Shown: piece by piece, positions 1-11,385 of the stretch
Position numbering within the stretch: the first letter of the stretch is position 1
How the letters are laid out: each line of letters opens with the position of its first letter
Assembly: GCA_037951105.1 (NCBI GenBank)
Contig: JBAMJV010001840.1
Coordinates: forward strand, 1 to 64,000
From: Echinarachnius parma
Taxonomy: Eukaryota > Echinodermata > Echinoidea > Clypeasteroida > Echinarachniidae
Direction: 5' to 3'
Length of the DNA: 64,000 nt
The notes under the pieces: generated by a model
Told to the model about the DNA's origin: nothing
Databases searched by the model: none
Seen by the model: the letters and a program-made list of their open reading frames with translations, nothing else
Translations under genes and position numbers: made by a program

Positions 1-463
1 TTTGGTTGGATTTCGATGCAATTCCATCAATGTGTTTTTGCCAGGATAGGTTGTGAGAAAAAGTAAGACCCAGGTATTTGTAGTTTTGAACTGCTGTAAG
101 TTGAGTATTGCCCAGTAGGTAATTGCCTTCAATGTTGTTTCGGCGGAGTGAGAACCGTAGAAGATGACATTTCTCTGTGTTGAATTTCATCTGCCAGGTA
201 AGAGACCATTGATGAAGGCGGTCAAGGTCCCGCTGAAGCGCATGGTGGTCCGAGATGTCATGAATAGGATTGTATATGAGACAGTCATCTGCAAACAGCC
301 TTAGCTTGGACGTGATACCATGGGAGATGTCATTTATAAATGTGATGAACAATAGGGGGCCCAGTACCGTTCCTTGGGGAACACCAGATGACACATGGAT
401 CGTGTCAGATGCTTGTCCATCTACAACCACCCGCTGGGATCGGTCTGTGAGGAATGATCTGAT
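1..463 (-). mobile_element. LINE reverse transcriptase fragment
   Basis: Read on the minus strand this is the palm part of a non-LTR retrotransposon reverse transcriptase. The landmark GVPQGTVLGPLLF is encoded near 330-390 and the catalytic box LFADDCLIYNP near 258-300. After that come the expected QMKFNTEKCHLLRF (about 160-200) and YKYLGLTFSHNLSW (about 45-90). The frame is open with few defects, so the copy is fairly young, but it is cut by the window edge at its 3' side and stops abruptly at 463, where an inverted arm of another element begins. Family (CR1, L2, Jockey or similar) was not settled. Confidence 0.85.
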
Positions 464-906
464 CACTAAAGCAGGTAAGCAAAAGAATGATCGCGTTAAT
501 TGATTGATTTGATCAAAAATACAACTCTACCTAAGAAACTGACCTTACAGAGGCGAAAGGTGAGTTCTAGGGATAGTTTCAATCAATGTTTTGTATCATT
601 TATTATCATTTATCGTGATTAATGACAATTTTTAGGCCTCGTTGACAGTAAACTACGAGGGACTAGATTCGTTCGCGCATTAACATTAAGGAAGCCCTCG
701 CATAAAAACCTTCACTTTGTTCAAGTTTGCGTGTTAATGAATGACTATCGTCATTAACTTTGGAGAACCTCATCACGCATCACCATCACTAGCGCGCATT
801 AATATTGTGACGTCATCATCCTGAATGCGCCTAATCCTCGTCTGTGATTAGCTGCTGCTAATCTTGTCTTGGGGGCGTGGCCTGTCCGCTAAAGTGTAAT
901 TTACCC
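464..906 (-). mobile_element. Inverted partial copy of the 1723-2917 DNA element
   Basis: This 443-base stretch is the reverse complement, nearly base for base, of 1724-2167. Its right end carries the terminal motif of the element (reverse complement GGGTAAATTACACTTTAGCG). With the second copy it forms a long foldback structure with a loop of about 820 bases. Its left end meets LINE sequence directly, so it is a truncated copy or a rearrangement product. No coding potential was seen. Confidence 0.8.
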
Positions 907-1624
907 ATTTTATTTTTTTGTACGCCAGTGACAGGGGGATAACAGCAAGTTTCACTCCAATTCACCCCAACTCCTAATACATTTACATTCCTCGGTTTAC
1001 TTGATCTACACTTTCCTTCCTTTTTCTCATTCCGTTTCTTATTGTTTTTCTCCTCCTCATTTAGTCTAAATTTGGTTTTCTTCTCTTTCTCCCCCACGCT
1101 GAACAAGCAAGAGCAAAATGGTAAAAATGTGACGAAAATTGCCTATTATTGTCGTTTTTAGAGTTTAAATTTCATTCTTTATCTGAATTGTATTGACTTA
1201 TCATCGGGGAGACACCCCCGAACCCCCGATCTAAATTTCTAGACAAAAGAACATCGGAAAATTACAGAAAGTGAACAAATCCGAGTGAAGCCGTGGTGGT
1301 AAAGTCTCGTTCTATACGTTCAGCCTTCAGGGTCGTTTCTCATCACCTATCTCTGCCTGTTCCTCTACCGTATATGCTATTCATTACCATGTCTTCTCAT
1401 TTTACCAATATGTTTTTGTTTGTGTTATATATATATATATATAAATCGCAAATCTGAACATCGCATCGGTATTGGCACTTTTTTTCTCAATGTGTGAGTA
1501 AAGTTTTAAGAAATGTGTACGATTATTTAGTCTAAAACTGTCGGAAATATCTTAGGCAAGTTAGGGTGCCGATGTGTAGGTTACTCAACCATAGTGAATA
1601 GCACCGTGGCTTATCTTAAAGCCA
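907..1624. other. Loop of the foldback; no gene seen
   Basis: Between the inverted arms I see no open reading frame with recognisable protein similarity. A short (AT)n run lies near 1428-1442. The segment has no similarity that I recognise to the other repeats in the window. Confidence 0.5.
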
Positions 1625-1722
1625 AAAGGGTAGACCCTAGTTCAGTTTTGGTATAGAGGGCGCTTCACAAAATAATTTTAATGACAGAATAAACTTTATT
1701 TGATCAAAATCGGTTCAGAAAC

Positions 1723-2917
1723 GGGGTAAATTACACTTTAGCGGACAGGCCACGCCCCCAAGACAAGATTAGCAGCAGCTAATCACAGACGAGGATTAGG
1801 CATAGTCAGGATGATGACGTCACAATATTAATGCGCGCTAGTGATGGTGATGCGTGATGAGGTTCTCCAAAGTTAATGACGATAGTCATTCATTAACACG
1901 CAAACTTGAACAAAGTGAAGGTTTTTATGCGAGGGCTTCCTTAATGTTAATGCGCGAACGAATCTAGTCCCTCGTAGTTTACTGTCAACGAGGCCTAAAA
2001 ATTGTCATAAATCACGATAAATGATAATAAATGATACAAAACATTGATTGAAACTATCCCTAGAACTCACCTTTCGCCTCTGTAAGGTCAGTTTCTTAGG
2101 TAGAGTTGTATTTTTGATCAAATCAATCAATTAACGCGATCATTCTTTTGCTTACCTGCTTTAGTGAGTTCAGTCCGAACTAAAAATCATGACATTCCTT
2201 CCAATTATTCCACTTTTTAACAATTTCAAGTGTTTTCCGGTATCAATGTCACGAGCGGGGGTTCGGGGGTTTCCCCCCGATAATGAGTCCATAATATTCC
2301 ACATGAACAAGGCATTATCGTCACAAAAATCCACGATAATTGACAGTTTTCGCCACTTTCACCACTTTTCACAAGCTTGTTTATTACAATAATGCGTACA
2401 CAATAAGCGCAACACGCAGTTGCCTTTAGCATTGGTTTGAGTGTGTTTGATTCAGGAAGAGAGCGCATTAAGAAACAATCCCGCGCATTAAGAAATAAGC
2501 GCGCGTTAATGCGCGCTAGTGATGCGCACGACGCTTATTTACACAAAGTGCCATTCCTTGTGTACAAAAATTGGACTTAGAAAATTTTCGTTGTTTTTCT
2601 TGAAGTTTTCTCAACTATAGTGATGACGTCATTTAAAATAGTTCCAGCTAGTTTCGGCTAAATTCTTTTTTGGACGATTATTTCGTCAAAAAGCGTTTTT
2701 TAAAGCTGAAAATCCAAAACAACTACAATTTATTGTAGTTGATAGAACTAATTTTTGCTCGCGGACCCGAAACCAAAACGTCCTTCGGACGCATTTTGGC
2801 CCTTCGGGCCAAAATGCTATATAAAGGAGCTCCGTAGGAGCTCCTACAGACCACGCCTCCTTAGCAACCTTCGGTTGCTAAGGAGGCGTGGTCTGTCCGC
2901 TAAAGTGTACATTCCCC
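1723..2917 (+). mobile_element. Non-autonomous DNA element with terminal inverted repeats
   Basis: The ends are inverted repeats: GGGGTAAATTACACTTTAGC at the left and the complement of GGGGAATGTACACTTTAGCG at the right, extending to GGACAG(G/A)CCACGCC. The host repeat sequence CAGAAAC appears on both sides (1716-1722 and 2918-2924), consistent with a 7-base target-site duplication. It inserted into family A copy 1. About 1.2 kb long with no transposase frame. A cluster of four perfect hairpins lies inside its right end (2779-2896). Confidence 0.75.
2779..2896. repeat. Four consecutive perfect hairpins
   Basis: Four inverted repeats follow each other with almost no spacing: 2779-2791 (5 bp stem), 2791-2817 (12 bp stem), 2825-2845 (9 bp stem) and 2846-2896 (24 bp stem). 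Each has a three-base loop, TTC in three and GTA in one. They form the subterminal part of the DNA element at 1723-2917. Confidence 0.9.
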
Positions 2918-3280
2918 CAGAAACGGCTGAAATATCAATAAATATATCCGATCGGAATAAATCTGGGCCCTAGATTTATTCGATGATTTTTTATTCTTCA
3001 AAAATGCTTACACTTTTCAAAAATTTTCAAAAGAGGTTTTTAAATAGTTGTTGATGATCTCTCTATTTAATCATTATTTCAACAAAACATCACATGCATA
3101 ATTTTGTATGAAAAATGGTTGAAACCAATTCTTTTTTAGAGAGCGCATTCTTGTGTTTTAATGGCTCTTTTTAAACTTAGTTGTTTGCAATTTTCTATAC
3201 CTTTCGAGCATGGTGGGGTTATAACTATTAGTTTGTAATGTTATTGTGCAGGTTTTGTTACTAAAGCTCAGCCTTGAATT

Positions 3281-4491
3281 AGGCAGATCATCATCACGTC
3301 GACCGGGTAAATGAACACTTTACCCCCCAGTCTTCACTCCGACCCTTTTTTGTTCTTCTGTTCCCCTTGAAATAAAACTTTGTTTTACTCGTATTTTCCC
3401 AACCCCTTTTATTGTTCAACATGCACATGCCCTCTTTAGACTTTTGCTACTTTTCAAAATAATGTCACTTACCGTCGACGATGATGAGTCGGGTATGATG
3501 GACATGACGCTCATTGCCGTATATCCACGTATATAATCCTCAATAATAATCTTTATTATAATCCCAGCCTGTGTCCATATGTAATTCACATGATTCACAA
3601 GCGGTTCAATCCTCCAATTTCGTCCTCGCAAAGATTTCAGGGGAAATAACAAGCTAGAATGATTTCTGAGGCATGTTTATGTTGCCGTGGAAATGTCATG
3701 GCAATAAAGCTTGCGCAGAGGACGCCTACTTCCATGCGCGCTTTATTGATGACGCAACAATGAAAAGTATGTATCACGTGACGATCGTGATCTTTGCTAT
3801 AATGATTATGCACATAATTTGTTTTATTGATTGAATTGAAATCTATTAATTTTGGTTTGGAGATGAGTTTATTATTTTCCTCTGTTTATGACAATATATA
3901 CACCAATGTGTTTTCATTTGAATAACGTATCGTTAAACTTATCATGAAAATGGTGTACTGAACATAAATATGAACGTAAATATTATGTCACGTAACAAAA
4001 TTGTCGTTTAAAATTTGCAATCTAATTTGTGTTAAATTTATAAAATTGTCATGCTAAAGAAAACTTCGTGATAATGATGATTTTCAGAAAACCATTGATT
4101 CCCATTATTATGGCTATTTTTTCAATCGCGAAATTAGACCAGACATAATTTGATTTTTGTACAAATAAAAGGGGTAGAAAGCATATATAGGGTTAGTAAA
4201 TTTGTCTTTTTTGAAATATAATTTAATGAGGGTCAATATAGGGCCTAAATTTTCGATCCTAGCAGAATCTTCTTCAGAGGCTAAAATTAAGATGGTATAG
4301 ACATATCACATAAAGACAGCTAGAAAAGGAAGCGGTGAGTGGCCAATCAAACACCATATAATTATGTTTTAAATGAATTACAGATTCTTAAAGGAAAAAC
4401 GATAAATAACATTCATTGTCTCGATACAAACGGGTAATAAATCAAGTTTGTTGACCGTATGCTGTTTTTGCTGAGAAGAAATCACAGTTTA
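3281..4491. other. AT-rich stretch without a recognised gene
   Basis: I see no long open frame, RNA gene or repeat structure that I recognise here, apart from scattered AT-rich simple sequence. The short frames on either strand have no protein-like composition. Confidence 0.5.
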
Positions 4492-5296
4492 ACCCTAATC
4501 CCACTGGGTTATTTTGGTCACTTGAGTCCACTGGGAGGGGGGGGGGGGGTGTTTTGGCCCCCCTCAAATCTCAGCAACGAATGGACCGATCGACTTGAAA
4601 ATTGGCACACACGTAAAACAAGTCAAGTAGAATAAGAATATGAAAAAGAAAAAAAAATTGAACCATTTTTTTTTTTTTTAATAATTAATTCAAATTTTGA
4701 ATATGCAAATTTTTGACGAATTTGTGAAAAAATTGGGATTTTCATCTAAAATCAAAAGAAATTACAGGATTTCTTCAGGTTTTCTGTAAAAATACTTTCA
4801 AATGATGTTATTCATCATATCCATGTTTTTTTATGGTGATAAAATATATCACTAATTTGCATAAATATGCAAATTAGTATTCCCGGATTTATCCACATTG
4901 TTTTCATTCTTATGTATTTTATTGTTTTTTTGTTGTTGTTTTTTTTAAGAAGAAATTATCTAGAATTCAACTAATAACAAAGAAATAATACAAATTATAA
5001 TTCAAAGTAACAATTATAACAGATTTGGAGTTTGCATGGCATCGGATATAGGAATTACATAGAAACCTATAGAAAAATTACATTTTTTTGTGACGGACGA
5101 GCAATTATCGACCTCTAAAATCAGTTCTACAGGTCCGACCAGGGTGAATTATATATCAAAACATGCGGGAGACTTGAGAGAAAATAGTCATGAAGTTTGA
5201 ACGTGAAATTCCAAACGGTCTAGATGCACGTCGAAACAAACGACAGGGGGGGGGGGGGGGGCCAAAAAGGCCCCCCCCCCCCCCCAGTGGGATTCA
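4492..5296. mobile_element. Poly-G flanked inverted-end repeat element
   Basis: The segment starts with TAATCCCACTGGG and ends with CCCAGTGGGATT, an inverted terminal repeat. A poly-G run (4537-4549) lies near the left end, and a poly-G/poly-C pair (about 5247-5286) near the right. The interior is AT-rich and non-coding. This looks like a MITE whose G-rich ends are prone to run-length change. Confidence 0.6.
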
Positions 5297-5364
5297 TTTT
5301 CATTATTTAAAACAATCCGTGGTGATACATCAATCAACGGATATGTTCCAAGGCTCGAACGGAT

Positions 5365-5728
5365 AGTTTTGGTTTAGAGGGCGCTTCAAGAAAAAGTTAA
5401 TTTGTGAGGTAATGCAAAATGAAAGTGTAATATTTGAAAATGCGTGTGATTTTAAAAACAAAATAAACTTTGTTTTATCAAAATCGGTTCAGAAACATCT
5501 GAAATATCCAAAAATATATCCAATTAAAATAAATGTTTGGCCCCAACAGTTATTGGATAATTTACAAAAATGTGTATAATGCCTACACATTTTTGAAAAT
5601 ATGCCAAAGTGGCTTATAAATTGTTTTGATGATCTCTCTTCTGAATAATTATGTTAACCATTTATAATATTCAAATTTTTTTTAAAGAAATTGTTGAAAC
5701 GTTTAGTTGTCTTAGAGGGCGCCTGCGC
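5365..5728 (+). mobile_element. TTAA-type MITE family A, copy 2 (decayed)
   Basis: Begins GGATAGTTTTGGTTTAGAGG and contains the family landmarks ATCAAAATCGGTTCAGAAAC, the ATATATCCAAT stretch and GATGATCTCTC. The right end is truncated after TTAGAGGGCGCC. It is more diverged than the copies at 11.8 and 62.3 kb. Confidence 0.75.
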
Positions 5729-6024
5729 CTGCTTTTACATTTATTTTTTTCATTTCATTTCAGTTCATTCACATTCTTCATTAAAACATCAAAAGATACA
5801 ATACATCAACTATTATAACAAGTTATAAGAAAATGGGGCCAACTTAGAAGTGCAAAAGTCTAATTATGTGTTGACCCCGATTAAAAAAGTAAACCAACAG
5901 ACATTTTAAAATCAGATAATCTATTACATACATTCCAGACAGTGCATCTTACAACACCTAAAAATATAAATACATTCTTATTCATACACATTCACACACC
6001 ATAGGCGTCGATTTATTCTCGTCA

Positions 6025-6056
<32 letters not shown>

Positions 6057-6399
6057 ACATCATTTCGACCATCTTCGGCGATGGAGCGAAGCGACCATCC
6101 TATAGCAGCGTCCCCTGGATTTTATGACGGGGGGGGGGGGGGGGGGGTGGTGTTACACAAAATAGTTTTTAATCAAATGACACCTAACGTCAACGCACTA
6201 TTGGTGAGTATTTTGGCAAGAAACCCTTAAACGGTTAGGGAAGTTCGATACAGATCTGGTATTGTAATCATAATAATCAAAATTAAAAGAAAAGTAAGAG
6301 CATAGTTTGTTGGGAATTTTGTTTCTAGAACACAAATACATAAAAATAACAATATTGTAACTATTCAAACCAAACATATTGAGTACAGTAATTTCAAAT
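5729..6399. other. Non-coding stretch with two long G runs
   Basis: No gene is seen. G homopolymers lie near 6028-6051 and 6130-6146, separated by a segment with the GATGGAGCGAAGCGACCATC motif. The G runs are probably parts of poly-G MITEs like those at 4.5 and 13.1 kb, but I could not define ends. Confidence 0.45.
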
Positions 6400-7720
6400 G
6401 TTCAAAGGTTGGCTTTGTGTGGTCATGGTATGAATATTGGGAAATAATTCTGACAGCCTTCTTTTGTAACAATACAATCTGGATACGTAATACTCATAAT
6501 AATTAGTCAGATTTATAATCATTTAGGTGTGGAAGAATATACAATCATTTCAAAGTACTCGGGGGAAAATGTTTAACTTATTTATAATAACAATGCATTT
6601 AGATAATGTGTTGCAGACGACACCAATGTGTTCTTGACACGACAATCCATAAACTGTGGTCACTCCTAAGGATTAGCTATTTTAGCATTATCAGCATATA
6701 TTTTGGTAAAGACGATATATTTTGTTTTGTTTACATTTAAAACCAATTTATTCACGAAAAGCTAATAAAACAGCTTCAGCAAATTGTCCATCAGAGTATG
6801 TGGATTATCATGTGTCAGGACCACACTGGTGTCATTTGCAAACTGAATTAAATTCAAACATTCAGAAATGATACTCACTTTCACAAGTCTTTCATATAAA
6901 CTAAAATAGTAGTAGTCCCAGGATAGAGCGTTGGGGTACTCCATATCTGATTTGTCTCATTTCAGATTCACAATCATTAATCACAACATAATATATTATA
7001 TTGTTCGATCTAACAATTAACTTATACACCAATCTAATAATTCACCTCTAATTCATTATTTTCTTAATCTATTTACTAAAATACAATGATAAAGAATGTC
7101 GAACGCCTTACTGAGGTCAAGGAACAGACCCGAACATTTTATTATCGAAAGAAAAATTTACTTCATAAATAAACTCAAATAAAGCTGAAGATGTGGAGTG
7201 GCCCTATCTAAATTCAGATTGATTTGGGGAAATAAAATAATATAACATTCATTCAAAAACATATCAGTTGATTCTAAAAACATTTATTACCCAGGATGCC
7301 TAGCAATATTTTCCATGTGTTTCATCACTACCCTTAATTGGCACTATCGAACTTCTATTATCAGTGATCATTAGCTGTCTTAGTTTCATTATTCACCAAA
7401 TGTTTATATCCTTTATATCTCGTAAGTCTATATTCTGTGCGATTAAGTAAAAAATAAGTATGAAATATTGTTTAAATAATAACCATTTCGTATTGCACAT
7501 TTCCCGTTATCTATTAGAAACCATGGTTTATTTCTTTGTTTGTTACCACCTTCAACAAATTTAATAGGAAAAGAATCATTATAGCATTGTAAAAAAACCT
7601 GTTTCAAGAAGCCATTAGAAATTACTGTGATGTGGATCATTGTCAAATAATCATGATATTTACTAACTTTATCAATAAAGTTAATTATATTGCGTTCAAT
7701 CAAATTCCATGTTTATCTTT
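6400..7720 (-). mobile_element. Decayed LINE reverse transcriptase
   Basis: On the minus strand several reverse transcriptase landmarks appear in the correct order but in different frames. NKPWFLID lies near 7510-7540, FLDLSKAFDIL near 7095-7130 and LIQFANDTSVVLTHDN near 6805-6850. In the last of these the catalytic ADD has become AND. FVNKLVLNVNKTKYIVF follows near 6715-6765. Stops and frameshifts separate the pieces, so it is a dead copy. It differs in sequence from the LINE fragments at 1-463 and about 48 kb. Confidence 0.8.
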
Positions 7721-8145
7721 GGGATAATTATAACAAATAGAAAACATTGGAAAAATAAATCACTTATGTCTGCTAATGAATACACCAGAAAAAGTATGTT
7801 CTAAATCATTTGTAAATAAATAATGTTATCAAGTAATGAAAACAGCATTCTTATTTAGCCATTTATCTTTTACCATGGTTTAGTTATGCTAATTAGTTTA
7901 TATAATGATAATTATTGAAAAAGTTTGAGTAACGAACATTTTAAAAGTTTCACCAGAACTGTACTATCCCTTTAAGATACCTCATATAATAATAATGCTA
8001 ATAATAATAATAATAGAAATGTTTTCCAGCAAAGCAAAAGACGGCAACCGCCGAAATTTTGTCTATCCGTCTTTGTTCAAAATTATTATAATAAGTGAAA
8101 TGTCGACCATCATCACTGCATGTCTAACGTGGTTGTGGAGAGGCA
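7721..8145. other. 3' flank of the TPR-TIR gene
   Basis: AT-rich, with a short (TAA)n-like run near 7988-8016. This is downstream of the minus-strand TPR-TIR gene and probably includes its 3' untranslated region. I saw no canonical AATAAA on the minus strand within the nearest 200 bases. Confidence 0.4.
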
Positions 8146-10041
8146 TTAATTCCCCTCTGTGGTTTTCCCCGTCTGTCTGAGGGTTTCACCGAGGCGATAC
8201 CAGTCGTCAACCATGAACTGTCCTCTGTGGCACTTGATGTGCGTCAGGTTCTCCAGCTCTCGTGGAAGCCTGCAGGGACGCAACATCACCGGCACGATGC
8301 ATCGTCGCCGGAGATTCTCCATGTGGGCCCGCTGCAGCTCAAAGCGACACCAGTGGTCCCTCAGCGCATCCGGCGACAAGATAAGGACAGAGCGATACGA
8401 CTTGTCTATGTTCTCGGCGATGTTGTCCGTAATCGTTGCGCCGTATTCGTAATCTCTGTAGCGGATACAACCTCGTATATGGAAGGTCCTCTCGAGTTTC
8501 TGGACAAACGCTACTGTCCATTTGTGATCAATGTGCGAGAAGCTAACAAAGAAGTCGAAATAGAACGGAGCGGTGTTGCGAATAATGAACTCTGCAGCGG
8601 GACTGATGTCCATGGATGCCGAGTCCTCCTGTAGGATGCTCACAAAACCCGGCCGTTCAGCTGAACAGTAGTCAAAGCGAGAAAGGTCGCACTCGAATCC
8701 GCTACAGTTGATCCCATGGATGTCACTTGACGCATTCTCCATGGTATGCACCTGCTTCTGAACCCTTCTATTGACCTCCTCCTCCTCGGCAAACTGAAGC
8801 CGAGCACCCTCTACTTCACCTAGATCTTGCAGACAGCATCCCCACCTCCTGTGCGTAAGAGCAGTGTCGAAGAAATCGTCCTGTTTGCATCGGACAGCAA
8901 GACTGAACTCCTGTATCGCTCTGTTGAAGTCTTTCTTCATGTGCAAGACATAGCCAAGATCTGAATAATCGCCGTGGACTCGTTTGTAGGTGAGAGCGAT
9001 ATCGAAGTGCTCCTGAGCTTTGCCAAGAAATTGTTGGCGTCTGTCATCTCTAGGAAGGCCTTCGTCTTCAAACATGGCTCTAGTAAGGCTGTCGTCTTCA
9101 AACAAGGCTAGGTATAGAAGTCCGAGATGACGATTTGCAAACCATGATGGCTCTTTCTCAAGCGATCGTCTCAACAATGTTTCAGCCCGATCGTACTCTT
9201 TCATTGACGTCAGCTCCGCTCCTATTCGGCGTAGGACCGTGGGATGGTCTGGCTGGAGTAATAATGCTTGTTCAAAGCAGTCCAAAGGTGTGCATTGATT
9301 GAGGTGTGAGTCATCTGGGAACGCCTGCTCAAGAGACCTAGCTGGCTTTGCACGAAGTAAAATGCCTAAGAAAACCCAGGCCAGTGCACGACAGGAAGAG
9401 TGCGCGGTGGTCATTCTTGTTACAGACGTAAAACATGCCGCTGCTTCCTTAAAGTTTGACTCCGTGACAGATAGAATCGCCTGTCCTGCAACTAATTGGC
9501 TGTCCCGTCGATACAGGACGAGCCCGTAGTCGACCAACCATTCGGCCTTCTCAGGAACATCGATTGCATTTCCAATGTCCACTGCTTTCTTGATAAACGT
9601 GGCATAGCTGAAGCAACGCAGGTCCTGCTCGAAGTGTCTAATGGCGTGAGCACGATCAGCGTACGAACGGGCAAGTTGAATAGGTGTCGCATTTGCTACA
9701 ACTTTCCGCAGTTTCTCGACACAGTCATTGAACAATCGCAGTCTAAATTGTCTTTTGTAGAGCACCGCTAGGTTTCCTATGGCGCATATGTTATTTGGAT
9801 CGTGCGACAACAGCTCCTCAAACTGTTCTTGTGCTCCCGTGTGGTCGTTGAGAGAGTAGAGGATAAAACCCCGTAGATTCTTGGTGGAGCAGAAGTACGA
9901 GGGGAGCTTATCGAATTCGACGTGTCCGTTCTGGGTACCGGTCCAGGATCTCTTCAACTGGTTCAGTTCTACTTTCTGTAGCTCGGGCCACGTCAGATGA
10001 CAACCGAAATCACCAATGGTGTCGGGTGTTATAGATGTCAT
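8146..10041 (-). CDS. TPR-TIR protein, intronless (IFIT-like TPRs + TIR domain)
   Basis: A single 631-codon open frame with no intron. Residues 60-425 are helical repeats typical of TPRs. Good examples are GAQEQFEELLSHDPNN (69-84), DCFEQALLLQPDHPTVLRR (254-272), EYDRAETLLRRSLEKEP (282-298) and DFNRAIQEFSLAVRC (371-385). The amino-terminal layout recalls interferon-induced IFIT proteins. A linker (about 426-492) leads to a TIR domain (about 493-625). Its first strand is FDFFVSFSHID (495-505), the BB-loop region is RDYEYGATITDNI (529-541), and WCRFE (564-568) holds the glutamate aligned with the catalytic residue of NAD-cleaving TIRs such as SARM1. No signal peptide or membrane segment is seen, so it should be cytosolic. 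The ATG at 10041 is supported by an in-frame TGA two codons upstream. Likely role: innate immune sensing, scaffolding or NADase effector (inferred). Whether it has NADase or only adaptor activity cannot be told. Confidence 0.9.
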   Translation of the reverse strand: MTSITPDTIGDFGCHLTWPELQKVELNQLKRSWTGTQNGHVEFDKLPSYFCSTKNLRGFILYSLNDHTGAQEQFEELLSHDPNNICAIGNLAVLYKRQFRLRLFNDCVEKLRKVVANATPIQLARSYADRAHAIRHFEQDLRCFSYATFIKKAVDIGNAIDVPEKAEWLVDYGLVLYRRDSQLVAGQAILSVTESNFKEAAACFTSVTRMTTAHSSCRALAWVFLGILLRAKPARSLEQAFPDDSHLNQCTPLDCFEQALLLQPDHPTVLRRIGAELTSMKEYDRAETLLRRSLEKEPSWFANRHLGLLYLALFEDDSLTRAMFEDEGLPRDDRRQQFLGKAQEHFDIALTYKRVHGDYSDLGYVLHMKKDFNRAIQEFSLAVRCKQDDFFDTALTHRRWGCCLQDLGEVEGARLQFAEEEEVNRRVQKQVHTMENASSDIHGINCSGFECDLSRFDYCSAERPGFVSILQEDSASMDISPAAEFIIRNTAPFYFDFFVSFSHIDHKWTVAFVQKLERTFHIRGCIRYRDYEYGATITDNIAENIDKSYRSVLILSPDALRDHWCRFELQRAHMENLRRRCIVPVMLRPCRLPRELENLTHIKCHRGQFMVDDWYRLGETLRQTGKTTEGN

Positions 10042-10918
10042 TTCTCATCACTGGTTTTTTTTCCGTTGTTCTTAATTTTTAGAGGTCAGTTAAGCAGATT
10101 ATCAGTAATTTGTTATTATGGCTAGTAAATATATTGGACAGAGACATGCCCTATTAATCATCTCCAACACCAGTATCAGGATCGTCAGTGTTCATGAAGA
10201 CGTGGGCGCGTCTCTCCGCTGTTGAGTTTATTTTCTCGTAATTCCTCTCTACATGCCAACATGATAAGTTCAGTTCGACGTGCTGCAGATAACTCTCGAT
10301 GCTATCCATACAGTCGATGATGTTATATCCATTAATCTCCATGAAGATAACACTAGTCACCCTCGTGTCGGTACCCCTTTATGTATTAACTGCAAAATCT
10401 AGAATTTCAAACTGAAGTAGTCTAGAATTTCGAACTGTATATAGTCGAAAAGTAGTCAAACAGGAACCACGTGTATCTACTCGATATGAGGAAGGAACGC
10501 AGTCAGAAAATGCGTCATAATTATTATACATCACAAATTGATTCACAATCGTTACAAGCCATTGCCTTCAGGGGACTTTGATCTTTCTGTGTGCCCTATT
10601 TTAGATATTCAAGGTGTCTCTCCAGTCTATTATGTCAATTCAGTTGTTTAAATATAGTTATTGGTATTTTGAGCGAAAATAGCAGTCCTCAAGTTCTACT
10701 CTACAAATAGTAAGTCCGGTCTTTTAGATCTCAAGATTCAATTTTCAATTTCATGAACATTCTCTTGGATGGATCAACAAATTCACTGTCGTAGTCCTCT
10801 AGTTACACGATCCAAAATAAAATACATTTTGTTCTTGTCGTTTCAATCTCATGATATTACTCTTATGATTGTCCATATACTGAATTAATTTTACATCGCT
10901 TCCTCCTCTTGTCTATAC
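10042..10918. other. 5' flank of the TPR-TIR gene
   Basis: Upstream region of the minus-strand TPR-TIR gene. I see no convincing exon. A 68-codon minus-strand frame at 10154-10360 has no recognisable family. No clear TATA box or interferon-type element (GAAANNGAAA) was established. Confidence 0.4.
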
Positions 10919-10922
10919 TTAA

Positions 10923-11378
10923 AGGGATAGTACAGTTCTGGTCAAACTTGATTTTAGTAACTAAAACTTGCACCAAATCATTACAGACTAATAATCAAAG
11001 CTCCACCATGTCCGAAAGATAGAAAAACTTACAAAGGGCCAAGTTAAAAGACTGTTATCCTTCAAAAAGATTGGTTTCAACCATTTCTTATGAAAAAAAA
11101 AGTTTTTTTTAACCTCTTTGTTATATTTTCGAAAAAGTGTAGGCATTCAACAATATTTTTCTTAAACTATCTAATAATTGTGGGTCCCACATTTATTCCA
11201 ATCAGATATATTTATGAATATTTCAGCCGTTTCTGAACGGATATGATCGGATGATCAACAATGTTGATTCTGTCATTAAATTTTCGTGCTTTTTCCAAAA
11301 ATGTTCACTTAGATTTTCATTACTTCACAAACAAATTATTTCTCGAAGCGCCCTCTCAACCAAAACTAAACTATCCCT
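10923..11378 (-). mobile_element. TTAA-type MITE family A, copy 3
   Basis: Flanked by TTAA at 10919-10922 and 11379-11382. The ends are AGGGATAGTACAGTTCTGG and the complement of AGGGATAGTTTAGTTTTGG. The interior reads as the reverse complement of the copy at 11832-12481, with CATTTATTCCAATCAGATATA and CAGCCGTTTCTGAAC. Non-coding. Confidence 0.85.
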
Positions 11379-11385
11379 TTAAAAG

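Larger units (their letters stand above)
1625..3280 (+). mobile_element. TTAA-type MITE family A, copy 1, split by an insertion
   Basis: The left part (1625-1722) and the right part (2918-3280) together match the family A repeat seen at 11832-12481. Shared landmarks are TATAGAGGGCGCTTCAC, TTTGATCAAAATCGGTTCAG, AAACGGCTGAAATATC and a right end near TTTTGTTACTAAA. The terminal AAAGGGATAGT motifs are decayed. The element at 1723-2917 interrupts it and has duplicated CAGAAAC, which gives the order of insertion. Confidence 0.75.

Noticed and set aside
10154-10360. 68-codon minus-strand frame upstream of the TPR-TIR gene
   Set aside because: No recognisable similarity and no splice link to the downstream frame, which has its own ATG preceded by an in-frame stop.
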